Source: Bacillota bacterium (lineage in GTDB: Bacteria > Bacillota > Clostridia > Oscillospirales > Ruminococcaceae). Taken from it: DNA of 10,096 nt. Below the pieces are notes generated by a model. That model saw only the letters and a list, made by a program, of their open reading frames with translations, was not told where the DNA came from and did not search any database. Within the stretch, counting starts at the first letter, position 1; each line of letters opens with the position of its first letter. The translations under genes and the position numbers were made by a program. The stretch lies in the NCBI GenBank assembly GCA_023395695.1, contig JAEWYJ010000329.1:1-10096 (forward strand). Direction: 5' to 3'. This document shows, one piece after another, positions 1-5,865 of this stretch.

Positions 1-978
1 ATTGAAAATCTGTTCCCCGCGCTGATGGACAGCTTCTGCTTTGATTGGGTGGTTACCGATAACAATCATTTTATTTTTATAATGGGCTTTGACGCCGATG
101 CCTCGGTGGTTTTGGTCAAGAATGCGGTGCTCGGGCTGGAAAAGGAGCTTTTAAACCGCATGAAGGATACCGGCTTTAAACTGTTTGCCGGTCTCTCAAA
201 GCCGACGCTTGGTATCTCAAATCTTTTTTATTGCCACGAGCTGGCCGAAAAAGATTTAAACTATCAGCGCTACCAGCATTTTGAGGACAGCGCTGACGTT
301 CAGGGGGAATGGTCCGAGCGCTTTGGCGATCAGGAGCAGCAGACCGAAATTATTGATCTGGTGCTTGACGACAACCGGCGGCTTGCCGATGCCGCGCTGG
401 AAAACTTTATCCGTCTCGCGCAGTCGGAGTCGGCGGGCGCCGGGGCACTTAAGCTGCGGTTTGATCGCATGCTCGACGCCATGACCGAGCGTCTGGTGGC
501 TTTTCGCGCGACCGAGCAGGAGATGTCGGTATTTGAGCCGTATTACGGGCTTAAACCGCCTTACCCGGTGGAAGCGCTCAACAGTACCTTTTTGCAGGCG
601 GCGCAGGAAGCGCTGACCATCCTTGGCGTCTATGGGCAGAAAAGCAAGAATCGCTATATTCGGCAGGCAAAGGATTATATTTCTCAGCATTGCTCGGACA
701 GCGATTTGTCGCTCTCCAAGGTGGCCGCTTATATCGGCATCAACCCGAATTATTTAAGCCGGCTGTTTTATTCAAGCGGTGAGGAGAATTTTATTGACAC
801 ATTGAACCTCTACCGTATTGAAAACGCCAAGCTGCTTTTGCGTCAGACCGGTATTCCGATTAAGGAAATCGGCTTCAAAACCGGCTTTAATTCAATGCAG
901 AGCTTTAACCGCGTCTTTAAAAAGTTCGCGGGCACCACGCCCAGCCAATACCGGAAGGAGAAGGAGAGAGAGCTATGA
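1..978 (+). CDS. AraC/YesN-type transcriptional regulator, 5'-truncated by the window
   Basis: The frame is open from base 1, so the true start lies upstream; 325 residues are visible. The last ~105 residues (from about visible residue 218, RYIRQAKDYI) form an AraC-type double helix-turn-helix: a first helix pair around LSLSKVAAYIGINPNYLSRL, then IKEIGFKTGFNSMQSFNRVFKK and the family-typical ending GTTPSQYR. The preceding part, with FKLFAGLSKPTLGISNLF and ELAEKDL, resembles the middle domain of YesN-like response regulators. From that family I infer, but cannot see, an N-terminal receiver domain and a nearby histidine kinase upstream. The stop overlaps the start of the next gene (ATGA), so regulator and binding lipoprotein are translationally coupled. 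It probably controls uptake or metabolism of the ligand sensed by that lipoprotein. The AraC call is firm; response-regulator status is inferred. Confidence 0.9.
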   Translation: MENLFPALMDSFCFDWVVTDNNHFIFIMGFDADASVVLVKNAVLGLEKELLNRMKDTGFKLFAGLSKPTLGISNLFYCHELAEKDLNYQRYQHFEDSADVQGEWSERFGDQEQQTEIIDLVLDDNRRLADAALENFIRLAQSESAGAGALKLRFDRMLDAMTERLVAFRATEQEMSVFEPYYGLKPPYPVEALNSTFLQAAQEALTILGVYGQKSKNRYIRQAKDYISQHCSDSDLSLSKVAAYIGINPNYLSRLFYSSGEENFIDTLNLYRIENAKLLLRQTGIPIKEIGFKTGFNSMQSFNRVFKKFAGTTPSQYRKEKEREL

Positions 979-2042
979 TGCGCCTGTACGCGGTAATGCT
1001 GCTTCTTTTGACGGTGCTTTGCGGCTGCATGACGGCGGCCTCCGAGCTGCCGTCCCTTGAGCCCCCGGCAGAGGCCCAAGTTCAGCCGCCCGCCGAGGGA
1101 CAGCAGGCGACCTATCAGTTTTCGGTGGCCTTTACAGGCAACAGCTATTCCAAAAAGGTGTATCAGGCCGCTGCCAATATTGAAAAGCGTACCGACGGCG
1201 ATTTAAAGCTGGTTATTTTTTCTGACGGGCAGATGGGTACGGATGCCGAAATTATACAAGCGGTACAAAATGGAACGCTGAGTATCGCGGCGGCCAATAC
1301 GGCCATCTTTCAGCCGCTGGTGCCGCAGGCCGCCGTCACGAACATCCCGGCCTGCTACACCCAATATGTGCAGCCCTATATTTCTTACGACGGCGAATTT
1401 TACCAGCAGTTTAACCGGTGCTTTAACGAGGCGGGGTTTGAGCTGCTTGTGCAGGAGGCGAGCGGCTACCGGCTGCTGACCAGCGCATCCTCCATCACGG
1501 CGCTTGACCAGCTTGGCGAGCTGCGTATCCGCACGCTGAACAACCGGTTCCACGTCAGGCTGTGGGAGCTGCTTGGCGCGGAGCCCTATCAGAACATTGA
1601 GTGGAGTGAGCTGTATTACGCCCTGCAGGAGGGCGTGGTGGAGGCGCAGGACAATCCGCTGGAGATTATCCGGATGGGCCGCCTGCAGGATATTCACCCT
1701 TACGCGCTCAACGGCCCGTTTTTTGTCACTTATAATTCACTGGCCATGAACAAAGCAGCTTATGACGCGCTTCCCGAGGCGTACCGGAAAATCCTCAAGG
1801 AGGAGCTTTACGAGGCGATGGCCGAAAATATCACGCGTATGCGCAAAAATCCGGTTGAGGTATACGGGCTTACCATCAACAGCTTATCGCAGGACGATCA
1901 GGAGCTGCTTAAAGCCCGTCTGTTGCCGATGCTTAATGAAATTGAGCAGGAAACAGGTCTTGATTTGACCAACGCTTTAATCATTGAAAATCAGTTGAAA
2001 AACAGTGAATCGGCAGTACGCCTTTCAGACAGCGCCCGATAA
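975..2042 (+). CDS. TRAP-type substrate-binding lipoprotein (DctP family), probable sensor subunit
   Basis: A 355-residue periplasmic-binding-type protein anchored as a lipoprotein. A hydrophobic leader (residues 4-15) ends in a lipobox L15-C16-G17 before the lipidated Cys18. A Pro/Glu/Gln-rich linker follows, then the DctP fold: FSDGQMGTDAEIIQAVQNGTLSI, the family ligand-binding segment LRIRTLNNRFH (its second Arg is the likely carboxylate clamp), then GAEPYQNIEWSELYYALQEGVVEAQDNPL and the C-terminal PEAYRKIL region. Length is slightly above the usual ~330. It overlaps the regulator gene by four bases, with AAGGAG sequences upstream; an ATG at 978 is an alternative start. No DctQ or DctM follows it, and a terminator-like repeat closes the unit. 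In Bacillus subtilis the DctP-like protein DctB works with the DctS/DctR two-component system, so a ligand-sensing role is a reasonable inference here. It could instead feed the TRAP permease further along. Confidence 0.9.
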   Translation: MMRLYAVMLLLLTVLCGCMTAASELPSLEPPAEAQVQPPAEGQQATYQFSVAFTGNSYSKKVYQAAANIEKRTDGDLKLVIFSDGQMGTDAEIIQAVQNGTLSIAAANTAIFQPLVPQAAVTNIPACYTQYVQPYISYDGEFYQQFNRCFNEAGFELLVQEASGYRLLTSASSITALDQLGELRIRTLNNRFHVRLWELLGAEPYQNIEWSELYYALQEGVVEAQDNPLEIIRMGRLQDIHPYALNGPFFVTYNSLAMNKAAYDALPEAYRKILKEELYEAMAENITRMRKNPVEVYGLTINSLSQDDQELLKARLLPMLNEIEQETGLDLTNALIIENQLKNSESAVRLSDSAR

Positions 2043-2094
2043 ATACAAAACGGACTTGTTTGGTTTGCCTTCAAATAAGTTCGTTTTGTATTTT
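2041..2094 (+). terminator. Strong inverted repeat ending the regulator/lipoprotein unit
   Basis: Two 22-base arms (2041-2062 and 2072-2093) pair along their full length with only two G:U wobbles, around a 9-base loop (2063-2071). The left arm begins inside the stop codon of the lipoprotein gene, and the right arm ends in TTTTGTATTTT. The A-rich left edge and T-rich right edge make a factor-independent terminator likely, possibly working in both directions. The -35 box of the LysR gene promoter lies inside the right arm. Confidence 0.75.
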
Positions 2095-2114
2095 GGCCGC
2101 AAAAGTGATATGAT
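2086..2114 (+). promoter_or_regulatory. Sigma-A-type promoter for the LysR gene
   Basis: TTGTAT (2086-2091) and TATGAT (2109-2114) are separated by exactly 17 bases, and a TG at 2106-2107 gives an extended -10 element. Transcription would begin near 2121, giving a leader of roughly 57 bases before the LysR start. Strength is judged from consensus match only. Confidence 0.65.
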
Positions 2115-2177
2115 AATAAAAATACTCTATTGAAATAAAGTCTGCACAAAGGATATTATAAAAAGGAGGCGCTTACA

Positions 2178-3074
2178 TTGACACTGCAGCAGTTAAAATA
2201 TTTTTGTGTTATGGCAGAAACACTGCATTATACCGAAGCGGCCCAGAAGCTGTATATTTCGCAATCAAGCCTCAGCTATGCACTGTCAAAGCTCGAAGAG
2301 GAATTGGATGCGCCATTGTTTGAAAAGCGCGGCAAGCAAACAGTGCTCTCAAAATATGGACAAGGGTTTTTGCCCTATGCCACGCAGGCGCTTGACGCCG
2401 TTGATGGCGGCGTGCGGCATATGTCTCAGATGCTGCAATCCAACTCGGTCATTAATTTGGGGTATATTTATTCGTTAAGCTTTAACTATCTGCCCAAAGT
2501 CATCAAAGGCTTTCGAACCCAGCCGGGAAACAGCGCGGTGTCCTTTAAATTTTTCCAGGGCTTGAGCTCGGTTATTCTGCAAAAGCTCAGGCGCGGCGAA
2601 CTGGATCTGGCATTTTCGGTCGAAGCGGGGGATGAAACGATCAGCGCTATGCCGGTGCATTTGCAGGAGCTGTATTTGGTTGTGCCGGTTAATCATCCGC
2701 TTGCCAGCTATAAGAGTGTTTCGGTGGACGACATGCGCGAAGAGACCTTTGTGGGCATTACGCCGAGCAGCGGGCTGCATAAGCACCTTAACAACATATT
2801 TGAGTCGCTTGGTTTTACCCGAAAGATTGCGTTTGAGGCCGAGGAATGCAATTCCATGGCGTCCTTCGTCAGCGCGGGTTTTGGTGTGGCTGTTATGCCG
2901 GAGATTCCGTCCTTTCAGTCTTACCGCGTCAGGGCTATTCCGATTGCCGACGCGCGTTTTTGCCGTCAAATCTATCTGTTGTGGTCTAAGGAGCATTTTT
3001 CCTCACCGGCTATTGAGCATTTTAAGAGCTTTGTTTCAAAACCTCTTCTGGAGGAGGACGGCTCCAAGACATAA
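2178..3074 (+). CDS. LysR-family transcriptional regulator
   Basis: A 298-residue protein, the standard LysR length. Residues 1-60 are the winged helix-turn-helix: MTLQQLKYFCVMAETLHYTEAAQKL, with the recognition region ISQSSLSYALSKLEEEL and then APLFEKRG. The rest (about 90-290) is the two-lobed effector-binding domain, beginning INLGYIYSLSFNYLPKVIKGF and containing LYLVVPVNHPLA and SAGFGVAVMPE. Start choice: translation begins at TTG 2178, because AAAAGGAGG at 2161-2169 sits 8 bases upstream and the resulting N-terminus matches the family exactly. It has its own promoter and precedes the catabolic and TRAP genes in the same orientation, so it is the natural candidate regulator of that operon, with the inducer a substrate or intermediate of the pathway. 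Many LysR genes are divergent from their targets; this one is not. The effector is unknown. Confidence 0.93.
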   Translation: MTLQQLKYFCVMAETLHYTEAAQKLYISQSSLSYALSKLEEELDAPLFEKRGKQTVLSKYGQGFLPYATQALDAVDGGVRHMSQMLQSNSVINLGYIYSLSFNYLPKVIKGFRTQPGNSAVSFKFFQGLSSVILQKLRRGELDLAFSVEAGDETISAMPVHLQELYLVVPVNHPLASYKSVSVDDMREETFVGITPSSGLHKHLNNIFESLGFTRKIAFEAEECNSMASFVSAGFGVAVMPEIPSFQSYRVRAIPIADARFCRQIYLLWSKEHFSSPAIEHFKSFVSKPLLEEDGSKT

Positions 3075-3180
3075 TAGCTAGAAATCATAAAAACTTTTAT
3101 TTAAATTGCCAAATAAATCTCACGCCGTACCCCTGTTTTCAGAGCAAAGCATATGTGAAATATACACAAAAAACAAATTG

Positions 3181-3207
3181 AATTAGCAGCTAATTAGTCC
3201 AACTAAT
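3181..3207 (+). promoter_or_regulatory. Candidate LysR operator: paired ATTAG/CTAAT dyads
   Basis: There are two overlapping palindromes. The first is AATTAGC-A-GCTAATT (3181-3195), perfect over seven bases per arm. The second is ATTAG-TCCAA-CTAAT (3193-3207), whose core TTAG-N5-CTAA fits the T-N11-A pattern of LysR sites. Half-sites start at 3182, 3190, 3193 and 3203, and the two centres are 12 bases apart, close to one helical turn. Binding by the adjacent LysR protein is inferred from position and symmetry. Confidence 0.5.
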
Positions 3208-3251
3208 CGAAATGTCCGATTTAACAATCGAATTTCGGTGTTGGACTTTTT
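3196..3251 (+). terminator. Terminator- or attenuator-like hairpin between LysR gene and catabolic operon
   Basis: The outer stem pairs AGTCCAAC (3196-3203) with GTTGGACT (3240-3247). A middle stem pairs CGAAAT (3208-3213) with ATTTCG (3232-3237), and an inner hairpin pairs CGATT (3217-3221) with AATCG (3226-3230) around TAAC. A run of five T follows (3247-3251). It may simply end the LysR transcript, but it starts 122 bases past the stop. If the operon promoter lies upstream of it, it would act in the leader. The left arm overlaps the second dyad of the candidate operator. Confidence 0.55.
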
Positions 3252-3270
3252 ATTTGCCTTACCGGATAAT
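3241..3270 (+). promoter_or_regulatory. Possible promoter for the catabolic operon
   Basis: GATAAT (3265-3270) is a five-of-six match to a -10 box, with TTGGAC (3241-3246) 18 bases upstream as a poor -35. Transcription would start near 3277, just past the terminator-like hairpin, with the ATTAG/CTAAT dyads at about -95 to -70. A weak -35 would fit activator-dependent control by a LysR protein. The AT-rich surroundings make chance matches likely. Confidence 0.3.
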
Positions 3271-3363
3271 AAAAACATAAAAATCATAAAATAATCTTTT
3301 AAATACAAGATCGGCCTATGCACTTTTCTCAGATGCACCCGGTCAAAGAGGAGCTGAATATAG

Positions 3364-4278
3364 ATGAATTTGCCAAAAAGTGTGACGGTTTGTGAGGTTG
3401 GCCTGCGGGACGGGCTGCAAAATGAAAAATCAACGTTAAGCACCGATCAAAAGCTGGCTTTGCTCGAGCGCATTCAGGGCGCCGGCGTTTCGCTCATTGA
3501 AATTGGCAGCATGGTAAGCCCCAAGGCCATTCCGCAGATGGCGGACACCGGGGCGGTTTATCAAGCGCTGCAAAAGAAACCCGATGTGGAATACCGTGTG
3601 CTGGTCTTAAACCAAAAGGGACTGGAGCGTGCGGTGGAAGCCGGGATGAAAAAGGTCAAGATTACGCTGTCGGTCAGCGAAGCACACCAGAAGGCCAACG
3701 CCAATTCAACGCCGCTTGAAATGTTCAAGCAGTTTGCGCCAATGGCCGAGTATGCGGCCGCGCATGGCGTGACGCTTTCGGGGGCGATGGCTACGTCGTT
3801 CGGATGCCCGTTTGAGGGCGACATTCCGATTGAACGTATCAAGGCCGTTGCCGCTGAGTTCAGAAAGATCGGCATAACCGAGCTGTCCATGTCGGACACC
3901 ACCGGCATGGCGAATCCGGCGCTGGTTTATCGCCAGTGCGTCGAAATGAAGGAAGCTTTTCCCGAGGTGTTGTGGAACCTCCACTTTCACAACACGCGCG
4001 GTATGGGTTTGGCTAATGTGCTGGCCGGTATGCAGGCGGGGGTCACCCGTTTTGACGCAAGTCTGGGCGGTTTGGGCGGATGCCCCTTTGCCCCCGGTGC
4101 AACCGGCAACATTGCCACAGAAGACCTGCTGCACATGTGCGGAGAAATGGGCATTGAAACCGGCGTCGACCTTGATAGGATGATTGCCGCCGCCCGCTCG
4201 CTGCAAAATATGGTGGGCCACGAGCTCCCAAGCGCCGTCTTAAAAGCAGGCAAAGTATCCGACCTTTATAAGTTTTAA
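3364..4278 (+). CDS. Hydroxymethylglutaryl-CoA lyase-like enzyme (DRE-TIM metallolyase)
   Basis: A 304-residue TIM-barrel lyase, the usual HMG-CoA lyase length. The N-terminal signature EVGLRDGLQNE (residues 11-21) supplies the catalytic Arg15 and metal ligand Asp16. EIGSMVSPKAIPQMADT matches the family's E-x-x-S-F-V-S-P-K-x-x-P-Q-M-A-D. The metal-binding histidines are His207 and His209 (HFHNTRG), the active-site cysteine is Cys240 in GGLGGCPFAPGATGN, and Asn249 matches the last metal ligand; His209-to-Cys240 spacing equals that of the human enzyme. The family cleaves 3-hydroxy-3-methylglutaryl-CoA to acetyl-CoA and acetoacetate; relatives cleave similar 3-hydroxyacyl-CoAs. Asn210 replaces the Asp of the common H-x-H-D motif, so the substrate may differ. 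A GAGGAG site (3348-3353) supports the start. It lies first in a run with a CoA-acylating dehydrogenase and a ThDP enzyme, suggesting acyl-CoA catabolism rather than leucine breakdown. The fold is certain, the substrate not. Confidence 0.9.
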   Translation: MNLPKSVTVCEVGLRDGLQNEKSTLSTDQKLALLERIQGAGVSLIEIGSMVSPKAIPQMADTGAVYQALQKKPDVEYRVLVLNQKGLERAVEAGMKKVKITLSVSEAHQKANANSTPLEMFKQFAPMAEYAAAHGVTLSGAMATSFGCPFEGDIPIERIKAVAAEFRKIGITELSMSDTTGMANPALVYRQCVEMKEAFPEVLWNLHFHNTRGMGLANVLAGMQAGVTRFDASLGGLGGCPFAPGATGNIATEDLLHMCGEMGIETGVDLDRMIAAARSLQNMVGHELPSAVLKAGKVSDLYKF

Positions 4279-4284
4279 GTGCCT

Positions 4285-4312
4285 TTGTTTGCAACAGGTG
4301 TTGTATAAACAA
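4285..4312 (+). other. Weak intercistronic hairpin
   Basis: TTGTTT (4285-4290) can pair with AAACAA (4307-4312), and CAAC (4292-4295) with GTTG (4300-4303) around AGGT, with a small internal bulge. It lies just after the lyase stop and is followed by a T-rich stretch at 4313-4331. It may trim or attenuate the transcript between the lyase and the dehydrogenase, but pairing is AT-rich and interrupted. Confidence 0.3.
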
Positions 4313-4356
4313 TGTCTTAATTAATTTTTATAGTAAGCGAAAGGATGATTTTAAAC

Positions 4357-5772
4357 ATGGCAACCAAAGAACTCACCGCAGAGCAGTTACAAGAAATGGA
4401 TGAACTGTTTGAGCGCGCTCAAAAGGCCGCTGACATTATTGCGACATATGACCAGGAGCGTGTAGACCACCTTTGCCGCGCCGTCGGCTGGGCCATTACC
4501 AACCTTCAGACCTGGGAGCCCCTCTGCTACGAGGTTGTTGAAGAAACCGGTCTCGGCGACCCGATCTCCAAGATCAACAAGCGCAACAAGGTGCGCGGTA
4601 TGCTGCGTGACGCGCTGCGCGGCAAGAGCGTCGGCATTATCGAAGAGCTGCCCGAAAAGGGCCTTGTCAAATATGCAAAGCCCGTTGGCATTATCGCTTC
4701 GCTGGTGCCCACCACCAACCCGACCTCCACGCCGGCCGGTCAGGCTATGTATGCCATCAAGGCGCGCGACGCCATTATTTTCTCCCCGCATCCCCGCGCT
4801 AAAAAGAGCACCGCCAAATGCGTGCAGATTATGCGCGAGGCACTTGTCCGAGAGGGCGCGCCCGCCGATATTCTTCAGGTGGTCGAAGAGCCGAGCCTTG
4901 CCAAAACCGACGAGCTGATGCGGCGCGCAAACCTTATTATTGCCACCGGCGGCCGCCCCATGGTTAAGGCAGCCTACTCCTCCGGCACGCCGGCCTTCGG
5001 CTCCGGCGCCGGCAATTCCACCATGATTTATGATGAGACCGCCGATCCCAGAGAGGCGGCCAGAAATACCCGCATTTCCAAAACCTCCGACTTTGGTTCC
5101 GGCTGTTCCTGCGACGGCAATCTGGTTATTCATGCTTCTATCTTTGATGCGACGGTCGAGGCCCTCAAGGAAGAAGGCGCCTACTTTGCCAACGAAGAAG
5201 AAAAAGAACTGATTAAGCGTGTCATGTGGGACGAAAACGGCCACAGACTGCCCGACACCGTCGCCGTTTCTCCTCAGGTACTCGCCGAAAAGGCCGGCTT
5301 TACAATCGGTGCGGAGTACAAATTCATCGCGGTTTTGGGAGACGGCATCGGCAAGGAGCATTTCTTCTCCAGCGAGAAGCTGACCACCCTGCTGGCCCTC
5401 TTCAAGTACGACGGCGAATTTGAGAATGCGCTCGATATGATGCGCGCCATTTACGAGGTCGGCGGCAAGGGCCACTCCTGCGGCATTTATTCCTTTAACG
5501 AGGAGCACATCCATAGACTGGGCATGGCCGCCCCTGTTTCGAGAATTATGGTGCGCCAGCCGCAGAACAAGGCCAATGCCGGCTCTTACACCAACGGTAT
5601 GCCTATGACCAACTCGATGGGCTGCGGCACCTGGGGCGGCAACATCATCTCCGAGAACATCGCGCTGCGCCAGTATATGAACACCACCTGGGTATCGGTG
5701 CCGATTCCTGAGGATAAGCCCAGCGACGAGTGGCTGTTCGGCGAATTCTACAAGCCCGAAATGGACAGATAA
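4357..5772 (+). CDS. CoA-acylating aldehyde dehydrogenase (SauS/AdhE N-terminal type)
   Basis: A 471-residue aldehyde dehydrogenase of the CoA-acylating branch, which interconverts an aldehyde plus CoA with an acyl-CoA using NAD(P). KPVGIIASLVPTTNPTSTPAGQAMYAIKARDAIIFSPHPRA is the cofactor-domain signature. The catalytic cysteine is most likely Cys250 in SKTSDFGSGCSCDGN, aligning with the AdhE Cys; a second Cys252 lies two residues on. GGKGHSCGIYS and MGCGTWGGNIISENI are typical of the acylating branch. Start choice: ATG 4357 (MATKEL) is preferred because GAAAGGA at 4339-4345 lies 11 bases upstream; an in-frame ATG at 4345 would overlap that ribosome site. Closest named relatives I recognise are sulfoacetaldehyde dehydrogenase (acylating, SauS) and the AdhE/acetaldehyde dehydrogenase family. 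With a ThDP enzyme downstream it probably oxidises that enzyme's aldehyde product, or supplies its aldehyde by reducing an acyl-CoA. Substrate unproven; no CoA ligase is visible here. Confidence 0.9.
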   Translation: MATKELTAEQLQEMDELFERAQKAADIIATYDQERVDHLCRAVGWAITNLQTWEPLCYEVVEETGLGDPISKINKRNKVRGMLRDALRGKSVGIIEELPEKGLVKYAKPVGIIASLVPTTNPTSTPAGQAMYAIKARDAIIFSPHPRAKKSTAKCVQIMREALVREGAPADILQVVEEPSLAKTDELMRRANLIIATGGRPMVKAAYSSGTPAFGSGAGNSTMIYDETADPREAARNTRISKTSDFGSGCSCDGNLVIHASIFDATVEALKEEGAYFANEEEKELIKRVMWDENGHRLPDTVAVSPQVLAEKAGFTIGAEYKFIAVLGDGIGKEHFFSSEKLTTLLALFKYDGEFENALDMMRAIYEVGGKGHSCGIYSFNEEHIHRLGMAAPVSRIMVRQPQNKANAGSYTNGMPMTNSMGCGTWGGNIISENIALRQYMNTTWVSVPIPEDKPSDEWLFGEFYKPEMDR

Positions 5773-5798
5773 GCCATTAAAATGCTATCATTTACGCT

Positions 5799-5820
5799 GG
5801 GCGGCGCTATCTCGCCGCCC
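5799..5820 (+). other. GC-rich intercistronic hairpin
   Basis: A perfect 8-bp stem, GGGCGGCG (5799-5806) with CGCCGCCC (5813-5820), encloses a 6-base loop. It is followed by TCCCCCCCG rather than a T run, so it is not a standard terminator. It sits between the dehydrogenase stop and the ThDP enzyme's ribosome site, where it could protect the upstream mRNA end or partially slow transcription. Confidence 0.6.
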
Positions 5821-5865
5821 TCCCCCCCGATAAACATTGCAGAGAAAGGAGCGCAGATAGTAAAT

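Larger units (their letters stand above)
3075..3363 (+). other. AT-rich regulatory gap upstream of the catabolic genes
   Basis: This 289-base non-coding stretch separates the LysR gene from the HMG-CoA lyase-like gene and is far more AT-rich than its surroundings. It contains a weak AT-only 7-bp hairpin (TTTATTT 3096-3102 with AAATAAA 3111-3117), a TGTG-N7-CACA dyad (3154-3168) of uncertain meaning, two neighbouring ATTAG/CTAAT dyads, a terminator-like hairpin with a T run, and a possible promoter. These last three are listed separately. I see no convincing short gene on either strand. Confidence 0.7.

Noticed and set aside
3154..3168. TGTG-N7-CACA dyad as a CRP/FNR-type site
   Set aside because: The spacing is one base off the classical TGTGA-N6-TCACA pattern, the inner bases are not symmetric, and such sites are uncommon in this type of bacterium.
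3183..3443. Minus-strand open frame of 86 codons covering the regulatory gap
   Set aside because: It runs into the 5' end of the lyase gene and crosses the hairpin and the dyads; no ribosome site or domain supports it.
4387..5514. Long minus-strand open frame (375 codons) opposite the aldehyde dehydrogenase
   Set aside because: It is the shadow of a clear, motif-rich plus-strand gene in GC-rich DNA; the translation has no recognisable domain and no ribosome site.
5782..5865. Extended N-terminus for the ThDP enzyme from ATG 5782
   Set aside because: It would be translated through a stable GC hairpin and gives a Pro-rich, non-conserved extension; ATG 5866 has the ribosome site and the family N-terminus.
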